Counted from the first letter of the stretch, positions 45,254-53,963 are shown. The stretch is DNA of 64,000 nucleotides from Facklamia languida CCUG 37842 (GCF_000245795.1 NZ_JH601133.1:588268-652267); one strand, 5' to 3'. Notes: generated by a model from the sequence alone, not told the origin. Numbers and translations are program-made.

Positions 45254-45329
45254 AAAGACGGCAGTCCCAATGCTTAATTAAATAGGACCGCGCTTCAAAG
45301 CCAGGACCAGTCGGTACAGTCTGCTTTTT
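45254..45329. repeat. Shortened copy of the dispersed repeat
   Basis: The left arm reads GGCAGTCCCAATGCTTAATT (from 45260), as in the 159-bp copy. The core CAAAGC is preceded by GGACCGCGCTT (45285-45300), and the right end ACAGTCTGCTTTTT partly closes the stem. It sits between divergent genes (metN leader and the aminotransferase), so it terminates no annotated gene. Nothing else is evident in the rest of the 45165-45456 gap. Confidence 0.75.
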
Positions 45330-45456
45330 GATTGTAATAATCCCTTTATCCTTTACCTCTTTATATTTCGGGACATTTTGATTTAAGACTAACAGTCATT
45401 TTTATCATGATTGAATTGTGCTACACTAAGCATACGATCAAAGAGGTGAAATGCAT

Positions 45457-46623
45457 ATGAGCGAATGGACACTCAATCAAAGTCTCAAGAACCTACAACC
45501 TAGCGCTATCCGGGCTTTCAACGACCAAATTGCCGGAATTGAAGGGCTAATCCCATTAACCCTAGGAGAGCCTGATTTTGATACACCGGATTTCATTAAG
45601 CAAGCGGCTATCCAAGCCATCAACCAAGCCCACAATGGCTATACCCATTCCAAAGGGATGCTTCCCTTAAGGCAAGCCATTCACAGCTACCTTGCCCGAA
45701 AATATCAAGTCACTTATGATCCGAACGAAGAGATTATTGTCACCGCCGGGGCAACCGAAGCGCTCTTTGCTAGCTTAATGGGCCTGCTTAACCCTGGTGA
45801 CGAAGTCCTCGTTCCTGCCCCTCACTATGCGGTTTACAGGACACAGGTTGGTCTTTGTGGCGGGAAAATGGTGCCAATTGATGTCTCTGAAGAGGACTTT
45901 ATCTTCCGGCCTGACCGGTTGGCTGAAGCGATTGAAGCCCATCCCAAAGCCCGGCTCCTCCTCTTCAACCATCCCAACAATCCCACAGGACGTAGTTACC
46001 AAGCAGAACAATTAAGCCAGCTTGCCCAAGTGATTAAGAGACACTCGCTAATGGTCCTCTCAGATGAGATCTATTCAGAATTAACTTATGACTTCCCCCA
46101 CACTTCATTGGCACATTATTTACCTGACCAAACAATTTTGATTAATGGTGCCTCCAAGTCGCATGCCATGACCGGTTGGCGCATGGGCTTTATCTGTGGT
46201 CCAAGGGAAATTATCTCAGAAATCTTTAAGGTTCATCAAGCGACGGTTAACACTCCAACCACGCAAGCGCAATATGCCGCCCTGGCTGCTTATCAACAAG
46301 GAGATGAAGCGATTATTAAGATGCGACAAGCCTACCAGGTTCGCCGTGACTTCTTATTGGACGCCTTCACAGACTTAGGGTACGACCTAACCCCTCCCCA
46401 AGGAGCCTTCTATCTCTTTGTCCAGGTACCGACCTGGTTCGATGGGGACGAGACGGCCTTTTGCTTAGCCCTAGCCAACCAAGCCAAGGTAGGGGTCATC
46501 CCTGGTTCAGCTTTTGGCCAAGCAGGCCGAGGCTACTTCCGCCTATCTTATGCGGCAAGCCTCGACCAACTGCAAGAAGCCATGCAGCGGATAGCCCATT
46601 TTACCATGCAATATCGTGGATAA
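45457..46623 (+). CDS. Pyridoxal-phosphate aminotransferase, class I/II (aspartate/PatA type)
   Basis: About 388 residues. It has the N-terminal PLTLGEPDFDTPDFIKQAA, the Gly-rich GATEALFASL, NHPNNPTGR, the PLP-lysine segment NGASKSHAMTGWRMGF, and the C-terminal arginine in RGYFRLSYA. This is the aspartate aminotransferase fold, and members of this subgroup (PatA-like) act on aspartate, methionine-cycle keto acids or aromatic amino acids. Proximity to the metNIQ operon hints at methionine salvage, but this is inference. ATG 45457 (8 nt after GAGGTG) beats ATG 45451. Confidence 0.9.
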   Translation: MSEWTLNQSLKNLQPSAIRAFNDQIAGIEGLIPLTLGEPDFDTPDFIKQAAIQAINQAHNGYTHSKGMLPLRQAIHSYLARKYQVTYDPNEEIIVTAGATEALFASLMGLLNPGDEVLVPAPHYAVYRTQVGLCGGKMVPIDVSEEDFIFRPDRLAEAIEAHPKARLLLFNHPNNPTGRSYQAEQLSQLAQVIKRHSLMVLSDEIYSELTYDFPHTSLAHYLPDQTILINGASKSHAMTGWRMGFICGPREIISEIFKVHQATVNTPTTQAQYAALAAYQQGDEAIIKMRQAYQVRRDFLLDAFTDLGYDLTPPQGAFYLFVQVPTWFDGDETAFCLALANQAKVGVIPGSAFGQAGRGYFRLSYAASLDQLQEAMQRIAHFTMQYRG

Positions 46624-46675
46624 GGAATTCTAAACCTACATATTATGCCAGTATTTGAAAGAAAGAAGGAATACG

Positions 46676-47812
46676 ATGCCTAGCCAAGAGAAAATCGCCA
46701 TTATTGGCGGCGGAATCGTAGGGGCAACGGCTGCCTACTACCTCCAACGCGCCAACTACCAGATCACCTTATTTGATGAAGGGACAGGACAAGCCACCAA
46801 GGCTGCTGCTGGGATTATCTGCCCCTGGCTATCTAAGAGACGCAATAAACCCTGGTATTTTCTGGTCTCACAGGGCGCAGAGTTCTACCGCCAATTTGTC
46901 CAGGACCTCAGAGCGGATGGTTATGATCCGGGTGCTATTTTTCAAGAAGATGGGGCCCTGTTACTCAGAAAGCAGGTAAGTGACCTAGAAGCGGATGCCA
47001 AAGCCTTTCAAAAGAAGAAACCGACCGCTCCTGCTATGGGGCAAATCAAGGGGATCTCAGGTCAGGACCTCCAAGACTATTTCCCCCTCCTAGAGACTTC
47101 ATTACCAGCCACCTTTGTCTCCGGTGGGGCCCGGGTGGACGGTCAAGCCCTCATTCAGTTGCTCCACCAGGCCTTACAGGCAATGGGCGGGCACTTGATC
47201 ACTGAAAGGGCCCAAATCAAAGCCGAGGGAGCTGGCTATCAGATTACCAGCGATCACTCGCAAGGACTCTTCCACCGCGTCTTGTTAGCTGCGGGTGCTT
47301 GGCTACCCGAACTTGTCAAACCTCTAGGCCTAACCTGTGAGATTGAGCCACAGAAGGGACAATTATTCTCACTTTTTGATCCAGCCTGGAAAGACCAACA
47401 TTGGCCCGTCACTATGCTGCCTGGTGGTTTAGACTTGATCCCCTTTAATAATGGGGAGATCGTGATCGGCGCTTCGCACGAGAAGGGGATGGGCTATGAC
47501 TTATCCATTGACCAGGACGTGATCAACAGTTTGCGCCAACAAGCCAGCCCCTACTTACCTATGACCACCAACCACCGCATCCACCGCATTGAAGTCGGCA
47601 GCCGCGCCTATACCCCGACTTCTGATGTGCTCGTGGGGCCAGTCCCTCTCCATGACAATTTATGGGTCATCTCGGGTCTCGGGGCTTCTGGTTTAACGAG
47701 TGGGCCCTATCTCGGTTACCAATGGAGCCAGCTCATTCAATCAGGGCAATGGTCCATTGATCCGGCACTTTTCCCAGTCGAACCTTATCTCTATCCAAGT
47801 GCTGCCAGCTGA
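46676..47812 (+). CDS. FAD-dependent amino-acid oxidase/dehydrogenase (DadA-like)
   Basis: About 378 residues. FAD-binding IAIIGGGIVGATAAYYLQRA at the N-terminus, a C-terminal RIEVGSRAYTPTSDVLVGPVP and WVISGLGASGLTSGPYLG. These mark the DAO (glycine oxidase / D-amino acid dehydrogenase) family. The substrate amino acid is unknown. ATG 46676 follows AAGAAGGA by about 7 nt. It lies 52 nt after the aminotransferase gene, so both may belong to one amino-acid operon. The end is followed by a strong hairpin. Confidence 0.87.
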   Translation: MPSQEKIAIIGGGIVGATAAYYLQRANYQITLFDEGTGQATKAAAGIICPWLSKRRNKPWYFLVSQGAEFYRQFVQDLRADGYDPGAIFQEDGALLLRKQVSDLEADAKAFQKKKPTAPAMGQIKGISGQDLQDYFPLLETSLPATFVSGGARVDGQALIQLLHQALQAMGGHLITERAQIKAEGAGYQITSDHSQGLFHRVLLAAGAWLPELVKPLGLTCEIEPQKGQLFSLFDPAWKDQHWPVTMLPGGLDLIPFNNGEIVIGASHEKGMGYDLSIDQDVINSLRQQASPYLPMTTNHRIHRIEVGSRAYTPTSDVLVGPVPLHDNLWVISGLGASGLTSGPYLGYQWSQLIQSGQWSIDPALFPVEPYLYPSAAS

Positions 47813-47885
47813 TTTTACCAGTAGGTTTTTGGACTTACTCTTATTTATAATGTTTCTGGTAAAAGGTATCCTATTATTTAAAACT

Positions 47886-47977
47886 AGGACATATTGACGC
47901 TTCATCACAGGGGACCGCCCTTCAAAGCTAAGCTTTCCGCTTTCCTTTGATGAATCTTCATATGTCCTGTTTTTTTA
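47886..47977. terminator. Structured repeat element ending in a T-run (terminator of the FAD oxidase)
   Basis: AGGACATAT (47886-47894) pairs with ATATGTCCT (47960-47968), with a second stem TTCATCA/TGATGAA inside, then GTTTTTTTATT. The interior holds GGGGACCGCCCTTCAAAGC, the reverse complement of the core found in the copies at 24764 and 48301. This joins the repeat family to an outer stem unlike theirs. Confidence 0.75.
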
Positions 47978-48300
47978 TTGATATCTTCGACAGCATCAAA
48001 AAAAATATTTTTCACAATTAACTACTTGCTTGAAAAATAAAGTTTAAGTGTAACATTCAATTAAAGAATTCACTATTTGATTAGATAGAGAGATAAAGTT
48101 ATCCTTAAGGTTCAAATTCACGCATTCTTCAAGCGCCTAATCACGTCTATCTTTATATTCAATCGGCTTTTTTTATTGGGCTGAGGTTTTATCTCAAGAT
48201 AAAGTCTTAATAAAATGAATTTTAAGCACTTCGATTGGTTTCATCAAAAATTAATGAATGATCTGATTGGAGACTATATTGCCTTACTCTAAATAATGAA

Positions 48301-48459
48301 AGAAGGCAGTCTCAATGCTTAATCAAAGGAGTGTGGACGATCCGCGTAGCATGCAATACCTTACGGTTTACCGTCTAGGCATTGCCTAGCGGATCGAGCC
48401 CGGAAAAGCCTGGCTTTGGAGGGCGGTCCCCCTTTAATTAAGCATTAGGACTGCCTTCT
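48301..48459. repeat. 159-bp palindromic repeat with 29-bp terminal inverted repeats (best copy)
   Basis: Left arm 48301-48329 and right arm 48431-48459 match in 26 of 29 positions (starting AGAAGGCAGTC, ending TTAATYAAAGG). Inside are nested perfect hairpins: ACGGT-TT-ACCGT (48363-48374), CTAGGC-ATT-GCCTAG (48375-48389), and an outer CGATCCGC (48339-48346) with GCGGATCG (48389-48396). The core CTTTGGAGGGCGGTCCCC lies at 48414-48431. No ORF is inside. The layout recalls a MITE. Confidence 0.85.
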
Positions 48460-48544
48460 AATATTATCTTTTCTAATCAAACGATAACCAATTGAAAGAC
48501 ATTAATATTTATGTTTGTTACTTGATTTTACCAGTAGTTTTTAG

Positions 48545-48572
48545 TTGAAAATAATTCATTTTATGGTATCTT
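48545..48572 (+). promoter_or_regulatory. mscL promoter
   Basis: TTGAAA (48545-48550), 16 nt, then TATCTT (48567-48572) with TGG just upstream as an extended -10. A ribosome site GAGGAGG precedes the ATG at 48605. Confidence 0.5.
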
Positions 48573-48604
48573 GAAATTATCATATAAGAGGAGGAAAAAC
48601 ACAT

Positions 48605-48982
48605 ATGTGGAAAGAGTTTAAAGCATTTATTGCCAATGATAATGTGGTTACCATGGCAACTGGGATTATCATGGGGTCTGCCTTTACAGCCATCATTACA
48701 GCCCTAGTGGATAATATCTTTATGCCGATTATTGTCGCACTAACTGGTCAAGCGGATGTTTCTGGCTTAGCCTTCACCATTGGCAATACCCAAATTGGTT
48801 ATGGAGCTTTCATCCAAGCTATTATTAATTTTCTTTTGATTGCTTGCTTCTTATACCTAACCCTTAAAGCTCTTGAAAAAGCGCAAAATAAAAAGCTCAT
48901 CGCTCCAGATCCAGAACCACAAGGTCCATCTGAAGTCGACTTGCTTGAACAAATCTTAGCTGAATTAAAGACAAACAAATAG
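48605..48982 (+). CDS. mscL: Large-conductance mechanosensitive channel
   Basis: A 125-residue MscL with the classic two-helix layout: N-terminal MWKEFKAFIANDNVVTMATGIIMGSAFTAIITALVDNIFMP, a short loop, the second helix about residues 66-85, and a cytoplasmic helix ending EVDLLEQILAELKTN. It forms the pentameric pore that opens under membrane tension to release osmolytes. The loop is short relative to E. coli, as in other Lactobacillales. It converges on tag with one base between stop codons. Confidence 0.97.
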   Translation: MWKEFKAFIANDNVVTMATGIIMGSAFTAIITALVDNIFMPIIVALTGQADVSGLAFTIGNTQIGYGAFIQAIINFLLIACFLYLTLKALEKAQNKKLIAPDPEPQGPSEVDLLEQILAELKTNK

Positions 48983-48983
48983 G

Positions 48984-49538
48984 CTAGTCCATCCGAAAGT
49001 CACAGGCTCGCTCATGATGGTGGAAGATTCCAATCGCTTGTAAATAAGCATGAATCGTCACCGTCCCAATATATTTAAAGCCACGTCGCTTCAGATCGTG
49101 TGTTACACGGTCACTTAAAGGCGAGCTTGTGGCCCTGATTGAAAGGTCATCCAGTCCATGGATGACCTTTCCTTTTGTATAGTGCCAAATATACTGGTCA
49201 AAAGTCGTAAATTCCTCCTGGACCTTCAGGAAGGCCTGGGCGTTGACTGGCGCTGCTTGAACTTTTCCCCGGTGACGGATAATACCTGGATCCATCAGAA
49301 CACGGTCAACGTCTTCTTGGGTCCAGTTGGCAATGACCTTGTAATCATAATCCGCAAATGCCTTAGCGAAGTTCGCTTCCTTACTAAGGACAAGCTGCCA
49401 TGACAGGCCCACGTGGAAGGTCTCTAACAATAACCATTTGAAGAGTTGCCGGTCATCATGGACAGGTTTGCCCCAAACGTAGTCATGATAAGCTTGATAA
49501 AAGTCTGGCTTGTCTTCAGCCCATTGACAGCGTCGCAT
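48984..49538 (-). CDS. tag: DNA-3-methyladenine glycosylase I
   Basis: About 184 residues from ATG 49538 (MRRCQWA), which aligns with the family start. The zinc ligands are all there: Cys4, His17 (YHDYVWG), and the C-terminal His and Cys in GIFHHHERACDF. GLSWQLVLSKEANFAKAF and DPGIIRHRGKVQA are also typical. It removes 3-methyladenine from DNA, leaving an abasic site. It shares a few bases with the upstream YdcF gene, suggesting co-expression. Confidence 0.94.
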   Translation of the reverse strand: MRRCQWAEDKPDFYQAYHDYVWGKPVHDDRQLFKWLLLETFHVGLSWQLVLSKEANFAKAFADYDYKVIANWTQEDVDRVLMDPGIIRHRGKVQAAPVNAQAFLKVQEEFTTFDQYIWHYTKGKVIHGLDDLSIRATSSPLSDRVTHDLKRRGFKYIGTVTIHAYLQAIGIFHHHERACDFRMD

Positions 49539-49558
49539 CCACCTAGTCTCCTTTCCCT

Positions 49559-50566
49559 TTAACGAAACCAAACTAAGACTTGAACAATACCATGGATCAA
49601 GAGCCCCAACATAAAGAGGTAATTTAACTCCTTGGTCAAGACGAAGAAGGCCACAAATTCACGCAAGGCCATGTAGAGACTGTCCTTGATTGAAGAATTG
49701 ACCCCGATCATACGGGCTGAGATCCCATTCTGCCAGGCATAGAACCAGGCTCGCAATAAGTGTAAATGGCTGGTAATCAGCACTGGCCGACTGCCCGCTT
49801 GTTCCTTGACGAGCAAGGAGCGTGCAAACTTAAGATTCTCGCGAGTATTCATGGCCTGGGATTCCAGAATAATATCCTGAAATTTGACCCCATGTTGGAC
49901 CAGATAATCACGCATGGCTTGCCCTTCGGACTGGTCAAAACTTTGATTGATTCCGCCCGTCACCAAGATCCGAGGTTTAGCGCCCGCTTCTTGGTAGAGC
50001 TTTAAGGCCTTATCCAACCGCCTCTTGAGTACAGGGCCGACTTGGCCCAGGTGGTCGAGCGGAGCCCCCAAGACAATCAGATGACTGACGGGCTGACGAT
50101 GTAATTGGGTGAGACTTAAGAAGAGGGAGGTCAATAAGAATAAGATAAAGTTCAAGGCCAGGTAGATGGTGACTAAGATATAAATCGTTAGAAAGAGAAA
50201 AAGACCAGCATGGCGGGTAATCAGAATCCAAGCCGTAAATAAGACAATCCCGATAAAACTTAGTGCCACCACCAGGTTAAAGAGAATCCGAACCCGTGGC
50301 AAGTCTTGCTCCTGGTCAATCCGGACGAGCATCAAGAAAGCTAAGAGCAACAAGAAAAAAGGCACAATCATGGCCAAGCATGTGACCATCCAGTAAGCCC
50401 GGTAGCGGATCATGACCACCATCTGCCAATTATTCTGCTGTAAAAGGGCCAGAACAAAACTTAGAATCGCAAAATATGAGAGGGCAATCGGTGAAATCTG
50501 CCGCCACTCAAAGATAAAGCCCAGGAAAGCCAAGAGGGTCAATAAGACTGTTAAAAGATAGATCAC
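49559..50566 (-). CDS. YdcF family (DUF218) polytopic membrane protein
   Basis: A 335-residue protein. The N-terminal half has about five hydrophobic helices (residues 1-155), then a DUF218 domain: LIVLGAPLDHLGQVGPVLKRRLDKALKLYQEAG, ILVTGGINQSFDQSEGQAMRDYLVQHGV and ITSHLHLLRAWFYAWQNGI. The membrane half makes it a different subtype from the single-helix paralog at 16.2-16.9 kb. It starts with GTG after AAAGGGGGAATCC and lies 23 nt after rsmI. Confidence 0.82.
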   Translation of the reverse strand: MIYLLTVLLTLLAFLGFIFEWRQISPIALSYFAILSFVLALLQQNNWQMVVMIRYRAYWMVTCLAMIVPFFLLLLAFLMLVRIDQEQDLPRVRILFNLVVALSFIGIVLFTAWILITRHAGLFLFLTIYILVTIYLALNFILFLLTSLFLSLTQLHRQPVSHLIVLGAPLDHLGQVGPVLKRRLDKALKLYQEAGAKPRILVTGGINQSFDQSEGQAMRDYLVQHGVKFQDIILESQAMNTRENLKFARSLLVKEQAGSRPVLITSHLHLLRAWFYAWQNGISARMIGVNSSIKDSLYMALREFVAFFVLTKELNYLFMLGLLIHGIVQVLVWFR

Positions 50567-50589
50567 TGGATTCCCCCTTTCCTGATTGC

Positions 50590-51459
50590 TTAGAGCTGAT
50601 GATAGGCTTTATAGACCACTTGTTTCTTGACCTGATTGGCTTGAGCCACTTCCTTAATCGCATCCTTAGGCGCTAGCCCTTCCTGATCAATCAAGGCTTG
50701 GACTTGTTCTTGATAAGATAGGTCGCTATCCAGCCACTGGTTCGAATTTTCTTCTTGGTTGGGTCCTTCAATTAGGACTACGCACTCGCCTTTAATCGGA
50801 TGGTCATTCAGATGCGCCAGGACTTCTTCAGCCGTCCCCCGCAAATACTCTTCGAACTTCTTAGTCAGTTCACGGGCAACAACGACTGGGGTCTGTGGCC
50901 CAACATGTTCAGTAATACTTTGCAGGCACTTGTGGAGGCGGTGGGGCGATTCATAAAAGATCGCGGTTTCGACCCTCTGCCTAAGGCTGGTGAGCACGGC
51001 AATCTGGTCCTGATTTTTCCGTGGAAAGAAGCCATAGTAGGTGAATTGGTTAGCGGCTAAGCCCGAAGCAACGAGAGCGGTTAAGGCAGCATTGGCCCCA
51101 GGCAAACTGATCACAGAAAGGTCATGGTCCAGCAAGGCTTGGACCAAGGGGTGGCCAGGATCATTAATCAAGGGCATCCCTGCATCCGAGACCAGGGCCA
51201 CTTGGTGACCGGCTTGAATATATTGCAGCCAATAATCCACAGTTTGATCCGACGAATGGTCATGAAAAGACTGCATGGTCGTTTCGATGTCATAGGCTTT
51301 TAGTAATTTCTGAGTCTGGCGGGTATCTTCAGCCAGGACCACATCCACTTCCTTGAGGATTCGGATTGCACGCAGGGTCATGTCTTCGAGGTTGCCGATA
51401 GGAGTCGGAACCAGATAGAGACAGGGTCCTTCTGAGCGAAAGCTGGATTGGCGCTGCAT
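50590..51459 (-). CDS. rsmI: 16S rRNA 2'-O-ribose C1402 methyltransferase
   Basis: A 289-residue RsmI of the tetrapyrrole-methylase fold: LYLVPTPIGNLEDMTLRAIRILKEVDVVLAEDTRQTQKLL near the start, VALVSDAGMPLINDPG, ISLPGANAALTALVASGL and FYESPHRL. It adds the ribose methyl at C1402 of 16S rRNA. In Bacillus the same gene (yabC) stands next to yabA, yabB and yazA, as here. Confidence 0.97.
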   Translation of the reverse strand: MQRQSSFRSEGPCLYLVPTPIGNLEDMTLRAIRILKEVDVVLAEDTRQTQKLLKAYDIETTMQSFHDHSSDQTVDYWLQYIQAGHQVALVSDAGMPLINDPGHPLVQALLDHDLSVISLPGANAALTALVASGLAANQFTYYGFFPRKNQDQIAVLTSLRQRVETAIFYESPHRLHKCLQSITEHVGPQTPVVVARELTKKFEEYLRGTAEEVLAHLNDHPIKGECVVLIEGPNQEENSNQWLDSDLSYQEQVQALIDQEGLAPKDAIKEVAQANQVKKQVVYKAYHQL

Positions 51460-51493
51460 TTCTTTCCCCTTTCTTCAATTGCTGGTTGGCTGG

Positions 51494-51817
51494 TCAATCA
51501 CGACAGTCACAAAGAACCAGGGCTTGGCCGGCCAGACATTCCACCCCCTGATCTTGCAGGTAGGCTTCCTTCTGGGGTCGGCTCAACTGCTTAAAGCGAT
51601 ACTCGGCAGCCATTGCTTGTGACTGGGTCGACCACTGTTCCGCGTAGATCATTTGAGCTGGCCGCCGCTTAGCAAGTCGGGTGTATTTGGCCCCCTTACC
51701 CGCATTATGTGTCTTGAGACGGGCGGTCAAATCAATTGTATAACCTGCATAAAGGGTCTGGTCCTTACAATATAGCACATAAAAATAATAAGTTCGGTCC
51801 TCAGGCGGGGTCGCCAT
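51494..51817 (-). CDS. yazA: GIY-YIG nuclease-domain protein (YazA/UPF0213)
   Basis: A 107-residue single GIY-YIG domain. The motif reads YYFYVLYCKDQTLYAGYTIDLTARLKTHNAGKGAKYTR, followed by the conserved Arg/Lys and LPRPQKEAYL. Single-domain members of UPF0213 are widespread and have no proven target. It overlaps the end of the upstream methyltransferase gene by 17 bp. Confidence 0.92.
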   Translation of the reverse strand: MATPPEDRTYYFYVLYCKDQTLYAGYTIDLTARLKTHNAGKGAKYTRLAKRRPAQMIYAEQWSTQSQAMAAEYRFKQLSRPQKEAYLQDQGVECLAGQALVLCDCRD

Positions 51818-52589
51818 AATAAATTCGCCTCATTTCCTCACTGTAGGTCCCATCCTCTTGGTGCACGATGAGGGGGGCTTCCACTCGAACGCCTTGAAGG
51901 CCACCGCGATAACGGGCTTCAACGAGCACCATATTCGCTAATTGACCCGCCTTGGGATGGACAAACCGCATCCGGTGAATGGCAAAGTGATGGCTTAAGA
52001 GCTGGGTCATCAAATCATCGAGCCGGTTCGTTCGGAAGACAAGGAATAACCTGCCCTTATCCTTTAATAAGAGTCCCGCCTTGGCAATCCATTGGTCCAA
52101 GCTTAATAGAATTTCATGACGGGCAATGGCTAAATGGGTCGCCTGCTTCTGCTCCGGTGATGAATCAAAGGTAAAAAAGGGCGGATTACACGTAATCAGA
52201 TCATACTCTTGCTTGGGCTTGGTTAAGTCCTTAATGTCTCCTTGGTGAATGGTCACCTGGTGGCTCAGCCCATTCAACTTCACGGTCCGTTGGGCCATTT
52301 CAGCGATCGGGCCCTGGATCTCAATGCCTTCAATCCGAGCGGAAGTGCGGTGGGCAAGTAAGATGGGGATCACTCCACCCCCTGTACAAAAGTCCATCAC
52401 CCTTAAAGCCTTCTTCTTCGGCAGCTTAACAAAATCAGCTAATAAGACCGCATCCAGCGAGAAGGGAAAATAGGCAGGATTTTGAATAATATAGGCTTCT
52501 TCTCTTAATAAATAATCGACCCGCTCGCCATCACAGACCAGGGCTCTTTGACTATCCGTTAAGGGGGGCATTTGCTTGTGTTGGATCAT
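51801..52589 (-). CDS. tRNA1(Val) A37 N6-methyltransferase (TrmN6/YabB)
   Basis: A 262-residue Rossmann methyltransferase. SAM motif VMDFCTGGGVIPILLA, catalytic CNPPFFTF and the C-terminal KAGQLANMVLVEARYRGG. The B. subtilis homolog YabB occupies the same place. It methylates A37 of tRNA-Val in the E. coli case. It begins on the last four bases of yabA (ATGA overlap). Confidence 0.92.
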   Translation of the reverse strand: MIQHKQMPPLTDSQRALVCDGERVDYLLREEAYIIQNPAYFPFSLDAVLLADFVKLPKKKALRVMDFCTGGGVIPILLAHRTSARIEGIEIQGPIAEMAQRTVKLNGLSHQVTIHQGDIKDLTKPKQEYDLITCNPPFFTFDSSPEQKQATHLAIARHEILLSLDQWIAKAGLLLKDKGRLFLVFRTNRLDDLMTQLLSHHFAIHRMRFVHPKAGQLANMVLVEARYRGGLQGVRVEAPLIVHQEDGTYSEEMRRIYYGDPA

Positions 52590-52963
52590 GACGACTCTCC
52601 TAAAGAATCCAGGATGTCCTGACAGAAGATACAGGCTTCATGAGGATCACGCTTGGTCCCAAAATAGGGATGGCAGACATGAATCCCTTCATCATAGAAG
52701 GACTGCAAGCGGGCCTTCCCCTTGAGTTCTTCCGTTGAAGACGCATTGGAAGGAAACGGGTTTCTGGCCTGGCTGTCCGTAGGTCCTATCGGTCCTTCGG
52801 TGAGAGTGATGGTTTCGATGGCCTCATACTGCTGCATCCGCAAGCGGTTATTCTCTTGGGTTAAGGTCTCAACTTGGTCTTTGAGCTGTCGAACAGACTG
52901 ATTTAATTGATCCATTTCCGCTTCAATCTGACGAATCAGACGTTCAACCGGCATTTCAGCCAT
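52586..52963 (-). CDS. yabA: Replication initiation control protein YabA
   Basis: A 125-residue YabA. The N-terminal coiled coil (about residues 5-55) and a C-terminal zinc module (HVCHPYFGTKRDPHEACIFCQDIL) are both present. YabA binds DnaA and DnaN and damps initiation of replication. It lies between holB and trmN6 in the conserved order. Confidence 0.95.
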   Translation of the reverse strand: MAEMPVERLIRQIEAEMDQLNQSVRQLKDQVETLTQENNRLRMQQYEAIETITLTEGPIGPTDSQARNPFPSNASSTEELKGKARLQSFYDEGIHVCHPYFGTKRDPHEACIFCQDILDSLGESS

Positions 52964-52982
52964 CTTCTCACTTCTTTCTCTT

Positions 52983-53963
52983 TTAACGATTCGGCCACTG
53001 ACACAAGGTAAGGGCTAATCGCTCATAAACTAATTGTGGGGAAACATTTGCTAACAAGCGCGCTTTACTTTCAAATAAACGCTGGTCGATCGCACCATAA
53101 TCCACTCGGACCCCCAACCGGTCGATCATCTGCTGGACGCTCTTGGCATCCGCATGAATCGCCTCAGCTGGCTGGGAACTGGTGGCAGCCAATAGGAGCT
53201 GCTGGTTCAACCAGATTAAATAATCCAACCCCTCTTCTGGGGTAAAGAGCTTAACTTCTTTCTTCAGTCGGCGCTGGGGCCAGATAAAAGCTTGTGGATC
53301 CCGCTGGGCAAGCGCCAGATAGAACTGGTGGTAGGCCTTCAACTGGTCTTCAAAGGCTTGAGCCTCGTAGACTGCCTCCAGGTCTTCTAAACTTCTTGAA
53401 CACACTTGCAAGAGGATCTCGGCATGGGGTGGGTGAATTCCTGCTTGAATCCAGGCTTGAAGACTCCTATCCAAGGGACTATCTTCCAGGTAAATCTCTT
53501 GAACCCGCGAGGTAATGGTCGCCAACAACCGGTCAGATTGTCTGGCCAATAAGAAGATATAACTCGCATCATGGGGCTCTTCTAAGAATAAGAGGAGGGC
53601 GTTAGCAGCAGAAGGGTTCATCTGGTCTGCCCCGTCAATCACCGCCAGTTTAAAGGGCGCTTCAATCGGGCTAGTCATTAACCATTCTTTCAATTGGCGG
53701 ACTTGATCGACCTTAATCATGGCCCCCTCTGGCTTCAGCGTGAGTCTATCAGCAAAGTGGCCCTGTTGAACCCTTTGACATTCCGAGCATTCCAAACAAG
53801 CCTCGCCAGATACCGTCTTATTCGAGCAGACAAGGGTTTGGATGATTCGTTCAATTAACTGGTATTTCTCAGCGCCCACATCCCCTGTCAAGAGGTAGGC
53901 ATGGGATAGCTGACGGGCCTTAATCAACCGGGTAAAGTATTGACCTGCATCGCTTAATTTCAT
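52983..53963 (-). CDS. holB: DNA polymerase III delta-prime subunit
   Basis: A 326-residue clamp-loader subunit. LSHAYLLTGDVGAEK in place of a full Walker A (GDVGAEK), the zinc module CSNKTVSGEACLECSEC, and LLFLEEPHDASYIFLLARQ sensor region. As usual for delta-prime the P-loop is degenerate and ATP is not bound. It works with DnaX to load the beta clamp. Confidence 0.94.
   Translation of the reverse strand: MKLSDAGQYFTRLIKARQLSHAYLLTGDVGAEKYQLIERIIQTLVCSNKTVSGEACLECSECQRVQQGHFADRLTLKPEGAMIKVDQVRQLKEWLMTSPIEAPFKLAVIDGADQMNPSAANALLLFLEEPHDASYIFLLARQSDRLLATITSRVQEIYLEDSPLDRSLQAWIQAGIHPPHAEILLQVCSRSLEDLEAVYEAQAFEDQLKAYHQFYLALAQRDPQAFIWPQRRLKKEVKLFTPEEGLDYLIWLNQQLLLAATSSQPAEAIHADAKSVQQMIDRLGVRVDYGAIDQRLFESKARLLANVSPQLVYERLALTLCQWPNR

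Larger units (their letters stand above)
47813..48604 (+). other. 792-bp gap between the FAD oxidase and mscL
   Basis: It has no ORF of note. It contains two structured elements (47886-47977 and 48301-48459) and a direct repeat TGATTTTACCAGTAG at both ends (47811-47825 and 48523-48537). Between 47978 and 48300 the sequence is AT-rich with no feature that I can name. The mscL promoter is near 48545-48572. Confidence 0.6.
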
